Shown here: positions 53,791 to 62,178 of the stretch, piece after piece | Numbering within the stretch: position 1 is the stretch's first letter | How the letters are laid out: the number at the start of each line of letters is the position of its first letter | Assembly: GCA_029027265.1 (NCBI GenBank) | Contig: CP093061.1 | Location: 1,922,001 to 1,986,000, forward strand | DNA from: Sulfurospirillum_A sp029027265 | Lineage (GTDB): Bacteria; Campylobacterota; Campylobacteria; Campylobacterales; Sulfurospirillaceae | Length of the DNA stretch: 64,000 nt | Reading direction: 5' to 3' | Position numbers and translations under genes: made by a program | The notes under the pieces: model-generated | The model's database searches: none | Seen by the model: only the letters and a program-made list of their open reading frames with translations | What the model was told of the DNA's origin: nothing

Positions 53791-54157
53791 ATTTATTCTT
53801 TTTGGCTCGGTGTTATGGTGCTTTGCGGTCTTTTTGTTTATCGGTTCTAAAAAGGTTAGTGGTTAGTTTTTTTCATCATTGATTAGTTTATGTCTATTTC
53901 TTCTAAAAATACTTGAAATTTTATTCTTTGAAAACTTACTGTTGTTACTATGTGTTGGACTTTTTAAGCATTTTTATAATAGAAATAAATTTGGAAAAAA
54001 TGAATAATTTTTAATTGAGCTGTAACGGTTGTAAAGTTGTGCAATATAACCTAGCTAATATAACTTTCAATATAAACTAAATAATTGTTTGTAAAAAGTA
54101 AGTGATTATATTTATGGGTCCTAAATACAAAAACTTATTTTTATAAATACATCAACT
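53791..54157. other. Gene-free stretch expected to hold the prophage left end
   Basis: About 370 bases with no credible gene. Mu-type phages have their left end just beyond the repressor, so the host-phage junction should be here. Direct near-repeats (AAATTTATTCTTT near 53,788 and AAATTTTATTCTTTG near 53,918) and a G-rich patch near 53,805-53,845 are visible, but I could not define the end or transposase sites. Confidence 0.4.
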
Positions 54158-54844
54158 TTAATTAAATTTTTTCATTAAATTAGTAAAATTTTTATTTATC
54201 AAGACAATTCTATCTTTAATATCTATACTGCTTTCTTTATTAGTTGTAAATAATTTTGCATCTATTTCAATCACTGCTTTTTGTTCTTTTTGATTTAAAC
54301 TTACTATCTTTAGTTTAACATATGAAGCTGGTTCTTTACCATGTAAAACAAAAAGAATATTTTTTAATGAAAATGAAATAGATAGTTTTTTAGAAATATT
54401 TTCATTTGTAGAGTCTATTAATACACCTTCTCTTAAATCACTTTTTAAAATAGTAAGATTAACAGATGCTTCTTCTGAAGAACCAAACACTATTGATACA
54501 GCTTGCTCGCCTCCTAATGTATACGAATAACCAGATACACTTAATATCTTAGTTTGTTTTGATATATTATGACTTTGAGTATCTTTGTTCGTTTTTTCTA
54601 AATTGTTAGTAAAAATTAAAAAAACTATTATAAATAATGAGCCAATGACTATGATTGTTTTTCTCTTTTTCTCTTTTTTTATAATTTTTTCATCTACCTC
54701 AAATATAGCCATTGACTTGGTGATACCATCATCTATATATTCAATAAATTTGTAATCTTTTTTTAAATATTTAGATTTGATTTTCTCTAAGCTTTTTAAT
54801 CTCTGTACTTTTGTAAAACCAGATACTTGAATATTTTTTTTCAT
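54158..54844 (-). CDS. Prophage single-pass membrane protein next to the repressor
   Basis: A 228-residue protein I do not recognise. A basic cytoplasmic N-terminus (KVQRLKSLEKIKSKYLKKDYKFIEYID), one membrane helix (about residues 63-80, IIVIGSLFIIVFLIF), and a mostly beta outer domain (SGYSYTLGGEQAVSIVFGSS...). It follows the repressor gene by 11 bp on the same strand, so it should be made in the lysogen. That is where Mu-like phages may keep immunity or exclusion genes, but no function is shown. Confidence 0.6.
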   Translation of the reverse strand: MKKNIQVSGFTKVQRLKSLEKIKSKYLKKDYKFIEYIDDGITKSMAIFEVDEKIIKKEKKRKTIIVIGSLFIIVFLIFTNNLEKTNKDTQSHNISKQTKILSVSGYSYTLGGEQAVSIVFGSSEEASVNLTILKSDLREGVLIDSTNENISKKLSISFSLKNILFVLHGKEPASYVKLKIVSLNQKEQKAVIEIDAKLFTTNKESSIDIKDRIVLINKNFTNLMKKFN

Positions 54845-54855
54845 TGTCTTTTCCC

Positions 54856-55500
54856 TTACCTTTGTATTGTTAATGTTTTCATACCTATAATATGTAAAGG
54901 TACTTGTGTGTCTTTTGGATTATAAGTTTGAGTGTTGTAGTTTTGATTATCACTTTTTATTTCTATTGTTCCATTTAAATTGAATTGTAATCTTTTTATT
55001 AGTATCTGGTTATGAAGTTGTAGTGCGTATATACCATCTATACCATTTGTCTTTGTCTCATCAATAATAACAAAATCTCCTGATTGTAATGTTGGGTACA
55101 TACTATCTCCAGCTACTTCTATAATTTTCATTTTACTTGGGTCTGGGACTGTTTTAAAAAAAGCTTTATCCATTACTATTTTATCTATAACTTCTATTTC
55201 ATAGTTATAGACACCTTCTCCAGCTCCAGCTTTTACATTTAACATATCTATTTCATATCCGCTAGATAAATTTTTTTGGTTTGAAGTAGTGCTTATATGT
55301 AAAGGTTTAATGAAATAAGATGAAATTTTTTCAACATATATCTTTTTTATAGGTGTTTTTCCATTTTCAAAGTTTGCTATTTGTCTTTTACTTACTCCTA
55401 AATAATCAGCCATTTGTTCCTGTGTAAAGCCCATATTTTCACGCTTTAATATAAAATCTTCATTACTCAAAGTATATTCCTTATGAAAGAATTTCATCAT
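54856..55500 (-). CDS. CI-like phage repressor with S24 peptidase domain
   Basis: A 214-residue repressor. An XRE helix-turn-helix (MGFTQEQMADYLGVSKRQIANFENG) and a C-terminal S24 domain with the serine in EVAGDSMYPTLQSGDFVIID and the lysine in LHNQILIKRLQF. It would keep the early promoter off and might be self-cleaved after DNA damage. The cleavage site (Ala/Cys-Gly before the S24 part) could be AGAGEG near residue 72. Divergent from the early operon. Confidence 0.9.
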   Translation of the reverse strand: MMKFFHKEYTLSNEDFILKRENMGFTQEQMADYLGVSKRQIANFENGKTPIKKIYVEKISSYFIKPLHISTTSNQKNLSSGYEIDMLNVKAGAGEGVYNYEIEVIDKIVMDKAFFKTVPDPSKMKIIEVAGDSMYPTLQSGDFVIIDETKTNGIDGIYALQLHNQILIKRLQFNLNGTIEIKSDNQNYNTQTYNPKDTQVPLHIIGMKTLTIQR

Positions 55501-55600
55501 ATTTCGTCAAAACCCTTGACAAAGATGAAATAATTTCCTATAATTTCAATATAATTATTCATTATTACAAGAATAATTATAGCATAAACGAAAATATTTT
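55501..55600 (+). promoter_or_regulatory. Prophage early promoter and candidate operators
   Basis: TTGACA (55516-55521) and TATAAT (55539-55544) are 17 bases apart, a consensus sigma-70 promoter for the rightward operon. An imperfect dyad (TTCATC...GTCAA / TTGAC...GATGAA) spans the -35 box, and a perfect 10-bp inverted repeat (55551-55560, 55571-55580, ATAATTATTC) lies just downstream. Either is a plausible repressor operator. Confidence 0.75.
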
Positions 55601-55711
55601 GTTTTATGTTCTTTAAGATTTTAGCTAGAAATCACGCAAACGAATAAGCAAATGCTTATGTTGTCTAGTTTAATGGTAATCCCGAAGTAGGACTGTGATA
55701 TAGGGGGATTT

Positions 55712-55751
55712 ATTTAGTAAAAAGCTTTACATGTAAGGTTTTTTACTAAAT
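55712..55751. repeat. Prophage hairpin 1 with TACATGTA core
   Basis: Twelve-bp arms ATTTAGTAAAAA (55712-55723) and its exact complement (55740-55751) enclose a second palindrome TTACATGTAA. It lies 15 bp before the first early gene. Confidence 0.7.
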
Positions 55752-55766
55752 ATATGAGGAGTATAA

Positions 55767-55919
55767 ATGAGTGTATTACAGCTGATAATAAATATGGCAA
55801 AAGAGATACAAAAGTATAGACGTGCTTATGAAATGGAGAAAAAGAAGAGAGAGGAACTTGAAACAATGTTGCTTCATGGAATTCATAATAGGCTACTAGG
55901 AGATAATTTATATGGTTAA
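55767..55919 (+). CDS. Small prophage protein, 50 residues
   Basis: ATG 55767 has GAGGAG about seven bases upstream. The product is short, helical and charged (MAKEIQKYRRAYEMEKKKREEL). No family recognised. First gene after the early promoter and leader hairpin. Confidence 0.55.
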   Translation: MSVLQLIINMAKEIQKYRRAYEMEKKKREELETMLLHGIHNRLLGDNLYG

Positions 55920-55931
55920 GGCAAAAATATA

Positions 55932-56168
55932 ATGGCTATTTATTTGGCAAAAGATGTTTGCTTTCACTGTAAAAAACAAAAAGAATTTCAAACTAACAAT
56001 CTTTGCTTTAAATGTGAAGAGGAAGGTTGGTGCATAGATGGATGTCAGCGGCAAAGTGTCTCTAGGTTGAGACGATGTTCAGAATGTGAGAAAAAGCATG
56101 ACAAATTTATGAATACATTAAAAAAATGGTTAGTTAATCATGATTTTGCAAATAAAGGTTCTAAATGA
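55932..56168 (+). CDS. Small prophage zinc-finger-like protein
   Basis: Seventy-eight residues with cysteine pairs VCFHCKK, LCFKCEEEGWCIDGC and RCSECEKKH, enough for two zinc sites. A basic C-terminal helix follows. It overlaps the next gene by 4 bp. Probably a nucleic-acid or protein adaptor; family not recognised. Confidence 0.62.
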   Translation: MAIYLAKDVCFHCKKQKEFQTNNLCFKCEEEGWCIDGCQRQSVSRLRRCSECEKKHDKFMNTLKKWLVNHDFANKGSK

Positions 56169-56425
56169 AAGAACAATTAATACAAATAGCAGCTGTCTTT
56201 ATATCTCAAATGTCATTGATATTTTTTAAGCATATTGGTATACGAGTGATAGTTAAAGAGCAAATTATCAAGTATATGTTTATTACATTTTTGATTCAAG
56301 GTTCGTGGTTAGTGAGTTCAGCAATTGGCATCAGTGCATTTATAAAAGGTAACTATATAGTGGTTGCTTTTTATTTGATTGCGAGGGTTGTTGGTACTTA
56401 CTTAAATTTTAAAATAAAGGTTTGA
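56165..56425 (+). CDS. Small prophage membrane protein
   Basis: Eighty-six residues, three hydrophobic stretches (LIQIAAVFISQMSLIFF, YMFITFLIQGSWLVSSAIGISAF, YIVVAFYLIARVVGTYL). The size and helices resemble a holin, but an early-operon site is unusual for lysis genes. Exclusion or membrane modification is equally possible. Confidence 0.55.
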   Translation: MKEQLIQIAAVFISQMSLIFFKHIGIRVIVKEQIIKYMFITFLIQGSWLVSSAIGISAFIKGNYIVVAFYLIARVVGTYLNFKIKV

Positions 56426-56426
56426 T

Positions 56427-56648
56427 ATGGATACAAAAATAAGAGATATGAGCTTAAGAAAGAGGTTTGAGGGGCGGTTTTTAATAAAAAGTAAATATGC
56501 CAAGGCTTGTAGAGCTGACCCTAAAATACTGCATCAAGTACTTGATGGGAAAGGCGACGGAACTAAAAGAGATGGAGCTACTAGAAGAGTAATAGTTAGG
56601 CTTAAAACTGATGGGATATGGATAGGCAAGTTACCGTGGGAGAAATGA
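56427..56648 (+). CDS. Small basic prophage protein before MuA (Ner-position)
   Basis: Seventy-three residues, strongly basic. KYAKACRADPKILHQVLDGKGDG may be a helix-turn-helix, followed by RRVIVRLKTDGIWIGKLPWEK. It starts one base after the previous stop and ends one base before the transposase start. In Mu, the small regulator Ner sits just before A; the role here could be similar, by position only. Confidence 0.55.
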   Translation: MDTKIRDMSLRKRFEGRFLIKSKYAKACRADPKILHQVLDGKGDGTKRDGATRRVIVRLKTDGIWIGKLPWEK

Positions 56649-56649
56649 T

Positions 56650-58758
56650 ATGGAGTTTACAGAAAAAGTTTTAGTTGATTATTTAAAAGTTTCACAACCT
56701 GCTCTATTTAAAGCTCTAAAAGCTATACCATTTGAACTCAAAGCAGTTAAAAACTCATCAAAAAGAGTTAAACACTACAAACTAAAAGACTTACCACAAA
56801 GATACCAAGACAAACTAAAAGAGCAAGGTATCAAAATTGAAGAAAAAGTGGAACAAACCACTAACATATCAAGAGCAACTTTTACACAAAAGTATCTTTT
56901 AGCTACTCCTGTTAAACAAAAGCTTGCAGTTTTAAAATGTAAACTCATCGAGTTTTATATGAAAAGAGATGATAGTTTAAACGTCCAAAATTGGTTAGAG
57001 CTTACTTTAAAAAATAGTTTAGAGTTTGATGAACTTGGTCATGTAAGTGTTAAACAACTTTATGACTGGTATAAAAAGTACCGTGACACTAAAGCCATGG
57101 GTACAAATGTAGTTGAAGCTTTCATAGATAGTAGAGGTGCAAAAAGAGGTGTTAAGGCTCTAAGTCTGGAACAAAAAGAGATAGCGGAAAGATACTTTTT
57201 AAAATCAAACAGACCTGTTATGCGTGAAGTATATAGAAACATGTGTCACGGTTTTGGTGAGAGTATGCCTAGTTATGATGTACTTAATAACTACTACAAA
57301 GAGTGGAAAAGATTAAACCCTCTTCTATATGAGTTTAGTAAGTCACCTGATAGTGCTAAAAACAAGTACTTAGCAGCATATGGAAATATGAGTGCAAAAG
57401 CTAAGTATAGAAATCAATATTGGGAACTAGATTCTACTCCAGCTGATGTTATATGTAGCGACGGAAAAAGATATGCAATCATAGCTGCTCTTGATATATA
57501 CACAAGAAGAGTTATATTTCATATGAGTGAAACTTCAAGTTCTTACTCAATAAGCCAACTTTTGAGAAAAGCAATACTAAAACTTGGTATCCCTGAAAAT
57601 GTAGTTATTGACAATGGTAAAGATTACACTTCAAATCACTTTGAGAGTATGTGTTTAAATCTAGGTATCAACATGGTAATTGTCCCTCCATTTAGTGGAG
57701 AGTGTAAGCCACATGTAGAGAGAGTTTTTGGAACTTTATCAAGAGAATTGTTTGAACAAATACCAGGGTATATCGGTCACAATGTAGCACAGCGTTCTGA
57801 GATACAAGCAAGAAAAAGCTTTAGTGAAAAAATCAAGTCTCAAGAGAAGTGGAGAGAGGAACAAAAGCTAAAAACTGATGAAGAGAAAAAAGCTTGGAGA
57901 GATGCATGGAAGCTCAAAAAAGAAAATATAGGCTTAGAGCTTAACTTAGCTTTGAGTGCAGATGAACTTGCAATGTGGATTGATAACTGGAACTTGAAAA
58001 TGTATGAACAAAGAGTTCATAGTGGGATAAAAACAAGCCCAATCAATAAGTGGAACTCTTGCAACTCTATTGTTAAATCCATACCTGATAAAAGAATGCT
58101 GGACCTACTGCTTGGTGAGAGTGTTATAAGAAGAGTTGGTAAAAAAGGTATTGCATACGATGGTTGTCAATATGCTCATCTTGAACTCATAGAGTATACA
58201 GGTCAATACGTACACATAATGGCTCCTGAAGATATGGGATATATCTTGGTCTATAACGAAAAGATGGAGTTTATCTGCATAGCTGAAGACTTAGAACATA
58301 TGGGAGAGAGTAGACATCAAGTACGTAAAGCTAGAAAGAAATCACTTGCACTCATGCGTCAACTTAACAAAATAGTTAAAGAGGCAGAGAGCATAAAAGA
58401 TATCACAATCATGGATAGGATTAAAGATATAAGTGATGTAGTTGAAAGTCAAACTCCTACAGTAGTCAAACATACTGAAGCAGTAGATAGATTGATACGT
58501 GATAGTAAAACTATCGAAGCTAAAGATAGAGATGAATTAGAAGATTCAAATCGTTATGACTTTACTCAAAAAGACGAAGACGATATGCCAATCAAACTAC
58601 TCCCATCTGGAAGACCTCCATTTAAAAGCTTTTATGAAAGATTTTTATGGGCTTTAGAGAATGATAAGTGGAATGAAAAAGATGAAGCTTTAAAAGAGAA
58701 AAATCTAGCTGTATATGAATTAGCTTATGAAAATTACACAAGACGAAAAAGTAGTTAA
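56650..58758 (+). CDS. MuA-type transposase
   Basis: A 702-residue DDE transposase. The N-terminus (EFTEKVLVDYLKVSQPALFKALKAI) is the MuA-type winged-helix DNA-binding part. The core has the first D in YWELDSTPADVI (near 261), the second in VIDNGKDYTSNHFE (near 321) and E in KPHVERVFGTLSREL (near 357), followed by a beta-barrel and a C-terminal region that would contact MuB. It replicates and integrates the phage by transposition. Length is close to Mu A (663). Confidence 0.94.
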   Translation: MEFTEKVLVDYLKVSQPALFKALKAIPFELKAVKNSSKRVKHYKLKDLPQRYQDKLKEQGIKIEEKVEQTTNISRATFTQKYLLATPVKQKLAVLKCKLIEFYMKRDDSLNVQNWLELTLKNSLEFDELGHVSVKQLYDWYKKYRDTKAMGTNVVEAFIDSRGAKRGVKALSLEQKEIAERYFLKSNRPVMREVYRNMCHGFGESMPSYDVLNNYYKEWKRLNPLLYEFSKSPDSAKNKYLAAYGNMSAKAKYRNQYWELDSTPADVICSDGKRYAIIAALDIYTRRVIFHMSETSSSYSISQLLRKAILKLGIPENVVIDNGKDYTSNHFESMCLNLGINMVIVPPFSGECKPHVERVFGTLSRELFEQIPGYIGHNVAQRSEIQARKSFSEKIKSQEKWREEQKLKTDEEKKAWRDAWKLKKENIGLELNLALSADELAMWIDNWNLKMYEQRVHSGIKTSPINKWNSCNSIVKSIPDKRMLDLLLGESVIRRVGKKGIAYDGCQYAHLELIEYTGQYVHIMAPEDMGYILVYNEKMEFICIAEDLEHMGESRHQVRKARKKSLALMRQLNKIVKEAESIKDITIMDRIKDISDVVESQTPTVVKHTEAVDRLIRDSKTIEAKDRDELEDSNRYDFTQKDEDDMPIKLLPSGRPPFKSFYERFLWALENDKWNEKDEALKEKNLAVYELAYENYTRRKSS

Positions 58759-58841
58759 AGGTTTAATAGATAAGTAAGAACTCCTCTTACTTATCGTTTA
58801 AGTCTTTTGTGAAGAAAAGACAATTTTAATAAAGGATAATT

Positions 58842-59549
58842 ATGAAAGAGGAATTCGTAACAACATCGAATTATAGCAAACTTTTTGAAGCAGTGCAAAG
58901 TTTAAAGGACTTACCAAGAACTGCTCCAAAAATGGGACTAGGATTTGGACACTTTGGCTTAGGTAAAACTTTTGGATTAGAGAGAGTTGCAACTGTTGAG
59001 AATGCCATACTACTCAGAGCTGTACAAACATGGAGTAAAACAAGTGTTTTAACTGAACTATGTGAAGAGTTAGGACTTGATACAACAGGACACTCTCCTG
59101 TTAAGTATAAAAGAGCATTAGAGTCGCTACTAAGTGAACCTCGTATCATTATAGTTGATGAAATAGATGCCCTTTTAAGAAGTACCAAGTTTGAAGTTTT
59201 AGAAATGTTTAGAGACATACACGATGAGAGTGGCGTTGTTGTCTTTTTTGTAGGTATGGAAGAGAGTAATAGAAAGTTGAAAAAATACAAGCATTTTTAT
59301 AGCCGTATAGTTGAATTTGTAGAGTTTTTACCAATATGCAAAGTAGATATAGAGAAATTTTGTGACTTAAGTGACATTGTAGTTGAGCCTGATTTGTTAA
59401 AGCATTTTTGGAATAAATATAAAAACCTTAGACAGATAAAAGTAATGCTTTTGAGGCTAGAAAAATATTGTTTGTTAAATGAAATTGAGAAGTGCGATTT
59501 AAAAATATTTAAAAGCAGTGGAGCAGAATATGGCGACAACAAAAGATAG
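58842..59549 (+). CDS. MuB-type AAA+ ATPase, transposition target factor
   Basis: A 235-residue ATPase. Walker A is GHFGLGKT (residues 36-43), Walker B is IIIVDEIDAL near residue 105, with a sensor region VVFFVGMEESNRKL. It would bind target DNA, deliver it to the transposase and give target immunity. Somewhat shorter than Mu B (312), lacking most of a separate N-terminal domain. It overlaps the next gene by 20 bp. Confidence 0.9.
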   Translation: MKEEFVTTSNYSKLFEAVQSLKDLPRTAPKMGLGFGHFGLGKTFGLERVATVENAILLRAVQTWSKTSVLTELCEELGLDTTGHSPVKYKRALESLLSEPRIIIVDEIDALLRSTKFEVLEMFRDIHDESGVVVFFVGMEESNRKLKKYKHFYSRIVEFVEFLPICKVDIEKFCDLSDIVVEPDLLKHFWNKYKNLRQIKVMLLRLEKYCLLNEIEKCDLKIFKSSGAEYGDNKR

Positions 59550-60144
59550 TGGACCTTTAATTTATAACAGGTCTATCTCTTATAATCAAAAAGTTTGGAA
59601 CTATATGAGAAGAAATAGAACTTTTAGAATAACTGATGTGATGATCATTACTGGTATTTCATATGAGAGTTTAAAAAACATTATTTGGAATCTAAAGGCT
59701 GTTAAGTATCTAAAGGAAATTGAGAGAGTGACTCCTTATCGTAACTCAACCTTTACTTTCATCAAAAACACTGGAGCAAAAGCACCACGAATAAACAAAC
59801 GCATAGTTCGTGACCGCAATACAAAAGAGATGTTTCATGTACATAAAACAAGAGTTAAAAAACCAAAGCTACTTACATTACCAATATCAAGACAACTACT
59901 AAATTTGGTAGATAGCTTAACAGAAACAAAGATGACGAAGATAGAAGTAGGAGAAAAAACTAACATCACTCAAAGTACTATTAAAAATTGGTGGACAAAG
60001 CTTATAGACGTAGGAGTAATTGAAGAAATATCTCCTATAGAGAGAAGAGACAAAAGAAAGCTTTTTAAAATCAATATTGAGAAAATACCTGAAGTAAGAG
60101 AAAAACTAATTAAAGGTAAGCGATATGAAAAAGCTTTTGATTAG
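59530..60144 (+). CDS. Prophage helix-turn-helix protein
   Basis: About 204 residues from ATG 59530 (GGAG six bases upstream; it lies inside the MuB gene). Two winged-helix-like units are visible: VWNYMRRNRTFRITDVMIITGISYESLKNIIWNLKA near the start and MTKIEVGEKTNITQSTIKNWWTKLIDVGVIEEI near the middle. A DNA-binding regulator of early or middle genes is likely. Family not recognised. Confidence 0.65.
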   Translation: MATTKDSGPLIYNRSISYNQKVWNYMRRNRTFRITDVMIITGISYESLKNIIWNLKAVKYLKEIERVTPYRNSTFTFIKNTGAKAPRINKRIVRDRNTKEMFHVHKTRVKKPKLLTLPISRQLLNLVDSLTETKMTKIEVGEKTNITQSTIKNWWTKLIDVGVIEEISPIERRDKRKLFKINIEKIPEVREKLIKGKRYEKAFD

Positions 60145-60433
60145 AGTCTGTAAAGAGCATGGACAACGAGAGGTTTCAAGAAGAGTTGGTGTGAGTGCAG
60201 CTTCAATAAACAGGATACTAAAAGGAACTTATCCAAACCCACAAAAAATACTTGAAAAGGTAAAGGATACGTTCTCTTCTTTTGAAGATACAGAGATAAA
60301 GTGTCCTACTTTAGGAATCATACACAAAGAGGTGTGTAGCCGTTACAAAGAGTGGAGTAAATCCAACAAAATCCATAAAGATAGAAGCTACATGAGCGTT
60401 AAAGAATTATGTAAAAAATGTAAGGAGCTTTAA
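60125..60433 (+). CDS. Prophage small DNA-binding protein
   Basis: A 102-residue protein. RVCKEHGQREVSRRVGVSAASINRILKGTYPNPQKILEKV is a clear helix-turn-helix of XRE/LacI type. The C-terminal part has cysteines (KCPTLG, EVCSRY, LCKKCKEL) that may bind zinc. It overlaps the preceding gene by 20 bp. Confidence 0.68.
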   Translation: MKKLLIRVCKEHGQREVSRRVGVSAASINRILKGTYPNPQKILEKVKDTFSSFEDTEIKCPTLGIIHKEVCSRYKEWSKSNKIHKDRSYMSVKELCKKCKEL

Positions 60434-60556
60434 ATGACTGAAATATATTTTAGTCTAGGAATTTTAGTAATAGTTGGTCTTTGGGCTATAGGCGAAGAAA
60501 TAATTTTAAGAAATAGACGACTAAAAGGTAATAGAAAATGGAAAAGAGGAAATTAA
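60434..60556 (+). CDS. Small prophage membrane peptide
   Basis: Forty residues: one hydrophobic helix (YFSLGILVIVGLWAIG) and a basic tail (RNRRLKGNRKWKRG). AGGAG lies 7 bases before ATG 60434, which directly follows the previous stop. Single-pass peptide of unknown role. Confidence 0.55.
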   Translation: MTEIYFSLGILVIVGLWAIGEEIILRNRRLKGNRKWKRGN

Positions 60557-60705
60557 TACCAGGTATGCAGACACCTAATGCAGTATTTATAGATGCCAAG
60601 ACAATACTCATAAAAAAAGGTGAGTTTAAAAAAAGATATAGAAGTATAGAGAATATAGAGGATGAAAAAATAAAGCTGAAAGGTTTTAAAATTGGGTTTT
60701 ATTAG
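60538..60705 (+). CDS. Small prophage protein, 55 residues
   Basis: Starts inside the end of the previous small gene at ATG 60538. Basic and beta-like (KRKLIPGMQTPNAVFIDAKTI). No family recognised. Hairpin 2 follows directly. Confidence 0.48.
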   Translation: MEKRKLIPGMQTPNAVFIDAKTILIKKGEFKKRYRSIENIEDEKIKLKGFKIGFY

Positions 60706-60711
60706 GATTGC

Positions 60712-60735
60712 TAGAGTCTTACATGTAAGGCTCTA
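60712..60735. repeat. Prophage hairpin 2 with TACATGTA core
   Basis: TAGAGTCTTACATGTAAGGCTC plus TA: a 24-base near-perfect palindrome (one G-T wobble in RNA), core at 60720-60727. It lies in the gap after the 55-residue gene. Same unit as 62550-62573 and 63058-63081. Confidence 0.8.
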
Positions 60736-60781
60736 TGGAGTACTCACAAAATACCCTGACGAGGGTTAAAAGGTTGTGTCA

Positions 60782-60874
60782 ATGGCATTAAAAATAGTTA
60801 AAAAAGTAAAAGTTGCTGTATGCAGTAAGTACGGCTTTGTTTATTGGAAAAGGAGAAGAGATGGCAAAAAATGA
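60782..60874 (+). CDS. Doubtful 30-residue prophage peptide
   Basis: ATG 60782 opens a very basic 30-codon frame (KIVKKVKVAVCSKYGFVYWKRRR) that overlaps the start of the DUF3164 gene. No ribosome site is visible. It might be a leader peptide, or chance. Confidence 0.25.
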   Translation: MALKIVKKVKVAVCSKYGFVYWKRRRDGKK

Positions 60875-61478
60875 GAACGGTTGGTTTATGAATAAACAGG
60901 GTGAGTATGTTCATCCTGACATGGTACCAGTTGACAAACAACTAGAAGATGAGCTTGTAATAAAGCTTGTGAGTGAAGCAATAAAGGAAAGTCAAGCTAT
61001 AAAAAAGTTTAAAGAGAGTGCATTTGAACAGTGTTATAGTTTTAATGACCTACTAAGACAAAAATATGACATGTCACGAATAGTAAGTAAAAGTGGTTCA
61101 GTGACATTAAAAAGTTTCGATGGAGTAAGTGAAGTTCAGATTCAAATAGCAAAGCTCATCACATTTGATCAGAAGCTAACACTAGCAAAAGAGAAAATAG
61201 ACGAATACTTGGCTGAGAAAACAGAATACGCTGATGCAGAGATAAGAACACTTATAACAAGGTCTTTTGATGTTAGAAATGGAAAAGTAGATGTTAAACA
61301 AATCCTATCTTTAAAAAGCTATCCAATTACTCATAAAAAATGGCTAGAAGCTATGGCTATGATTGATGATGCAACAGAGATAGCTGGAACTAAATCATAT
61401 ATAAGATTCAAACAAAGAGAAGATGAGAGGCTTGATGGCGATATGAAAAGTATAGTTTTAGATATCGCAGGAGTGTAG
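60861..61478 (+). CDS. DUF3164 family Mu-like phage protein
   Basis: A 205-residue protein from ATG 60861, which has AGGAG five bases upstream. The start NENGWFMNKQGEYVHPDMVP and the tail GTKSYIRFKQREDERLD resemble DUF3164 proteins found in Mu-like phages. The molecular role is unknown. It comes after hairpin 2 and just before the amidase gene. Confidence 0.75.
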   Translation: MAKNENGWFMNKQGEYVHPDMVPVDKQLEDELVIKLVSEAIKESQAIKKFKESAFEQCYSFNDLLRQKYDMSRIVSKSGSVTLKSFDGVSEVQIQIAKLITFDQKLTLAKEKIDEYLAEKTEYADAEIRTLITRSFDVRNGKVDVKQILSLKSYPITHKKWLEAMAMIDDATEIAGTKSYIRFKQREDERLDGDMKSIVLDIAGV

Positions 61479-61480
61479 AT

Positions 61481-61957
61481 ATGAAAACACACATAGATGG
61501 ACTTGTAATACATTGTTCCGATAGCACTTTTGGTTCAGTAAACCTAATCAAATCATGGCATACAGATAAGCCACCTCAAGGAAGAGGATGGGATGATACA
61601 GGTTACACAATGGTGATATGTAATGGACAAGTAGAGAATAACACATATGTACCTTTTATGGATGGAATGATTGAATGGGGAAGAGATATAGACATCAATG
61701 GAGCACATACAAGAGGTTTCAACCAATTTACTTCTATATGCCTCATAGGTAAAAGTGGAAAGTTTACTATAAATCAGCTTGAGTCTGTAAGAAAAGTGAT
61801 TCTTTATCTTATAGATCATGCCAATCTTGACCCTCAAAAAATATATGCTCATGGTGATTTGGATAAGAAAAAAGAGCATTGCCCAGGGATAGATATAAAA
61901 GAGTTTGTTAAAGCTTGTACTAGGTTAGAAGTTCTAGATGAGTTTGCAAATGTATAA
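61481..61957 (+). CDS. N-acetylmuramoyl-L-alanine amidase (endolysin-like)
   Basis: A 158-residue amidase_2 domain protein like T7 lysozyme. Zinc ligands: H in DGLVIHCSDST, H in YAHGDL and C in KKKEHCPGID; the conserved turn NGAHTRGFN is present. It would cleave the peptide from peptidoglycan glycan chains for lysis. No signal peptide, so it needs a holin. Its early-operon place, two bases after DUF3164, is unusual but known in Mu-like phages. Confidence 0.88.
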   Translation: MKTHIDGLVIHCSDSTFGSVNLIKSWHTDKPPQGRGWDDTGYTMVICNGQVENNTYVPFMDGMIEWGRDIDINGAHTRGFNQFTSICLIGKSGKFTINQLESVRKVILYLIDHANLDPQKIYAHGDLDKKKEHCPGIDIKEFVKACTRLEVLDEFANV

Positions 61958-61968
61958 GGAATATAAAG

Positions 61969-62124
61969 ATGAAAGTAAAAGAGCTAATTGACAGATTGAA
62001 AGAATTAGATGGAGAAATGGAGATAAGAGTTGCTAATGAAAGTTCCAGTACTGAGCACCCTATTATTTATGTTGCAGAGGAAGCTGGAGAAGCTAAAATT
62101 GAGTATAGAGATACTGATGAGTAA
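61969..62124 (+). CDS. Small prophage protein, 51 residues
   Basis: ATG 61969 with AAGGA upstream. Acidic, starts KVKELIDRLKELDGEMEIRV and has IIYVAEEAGEAKIEY. The pattern of a helix then two strands resembles small phage proteins seen in many genomes. No function known. Confidence 0.55.
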   Translation: MKVKELIDRLKELDGEMEIRVANESSSTEHPIIYVAEEAGEAKIEYRDTDE

Positions 62125-62178
62125 AACAGAACACATTAATTTATTGGTGTATTAAATTGAAAACAAGGAGGATAAGAG

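Noticed and set aside
53791..54157. Exact Mu-like left end
   Set aside because: No clear TG-starting end with transposase-site repeats could be defined by eye, and the right end is outside the window for comparison.
55650..55700. A tRNA-like stretch with TAGTTTAATGGTAA resembling a D-arm before the first prophage gene
   Set aside because: No matching acceptor stem, anticodon arm or T-arm with GTTCGA could be built around it, so I do not call a tRNA.
58871..59290. 139-codon minus-strand frame
   Set aside because: It is antisense to the MuB-type ATPase with a Walker motif on the other strand; serine-rich composition is typical of antisense shadows.
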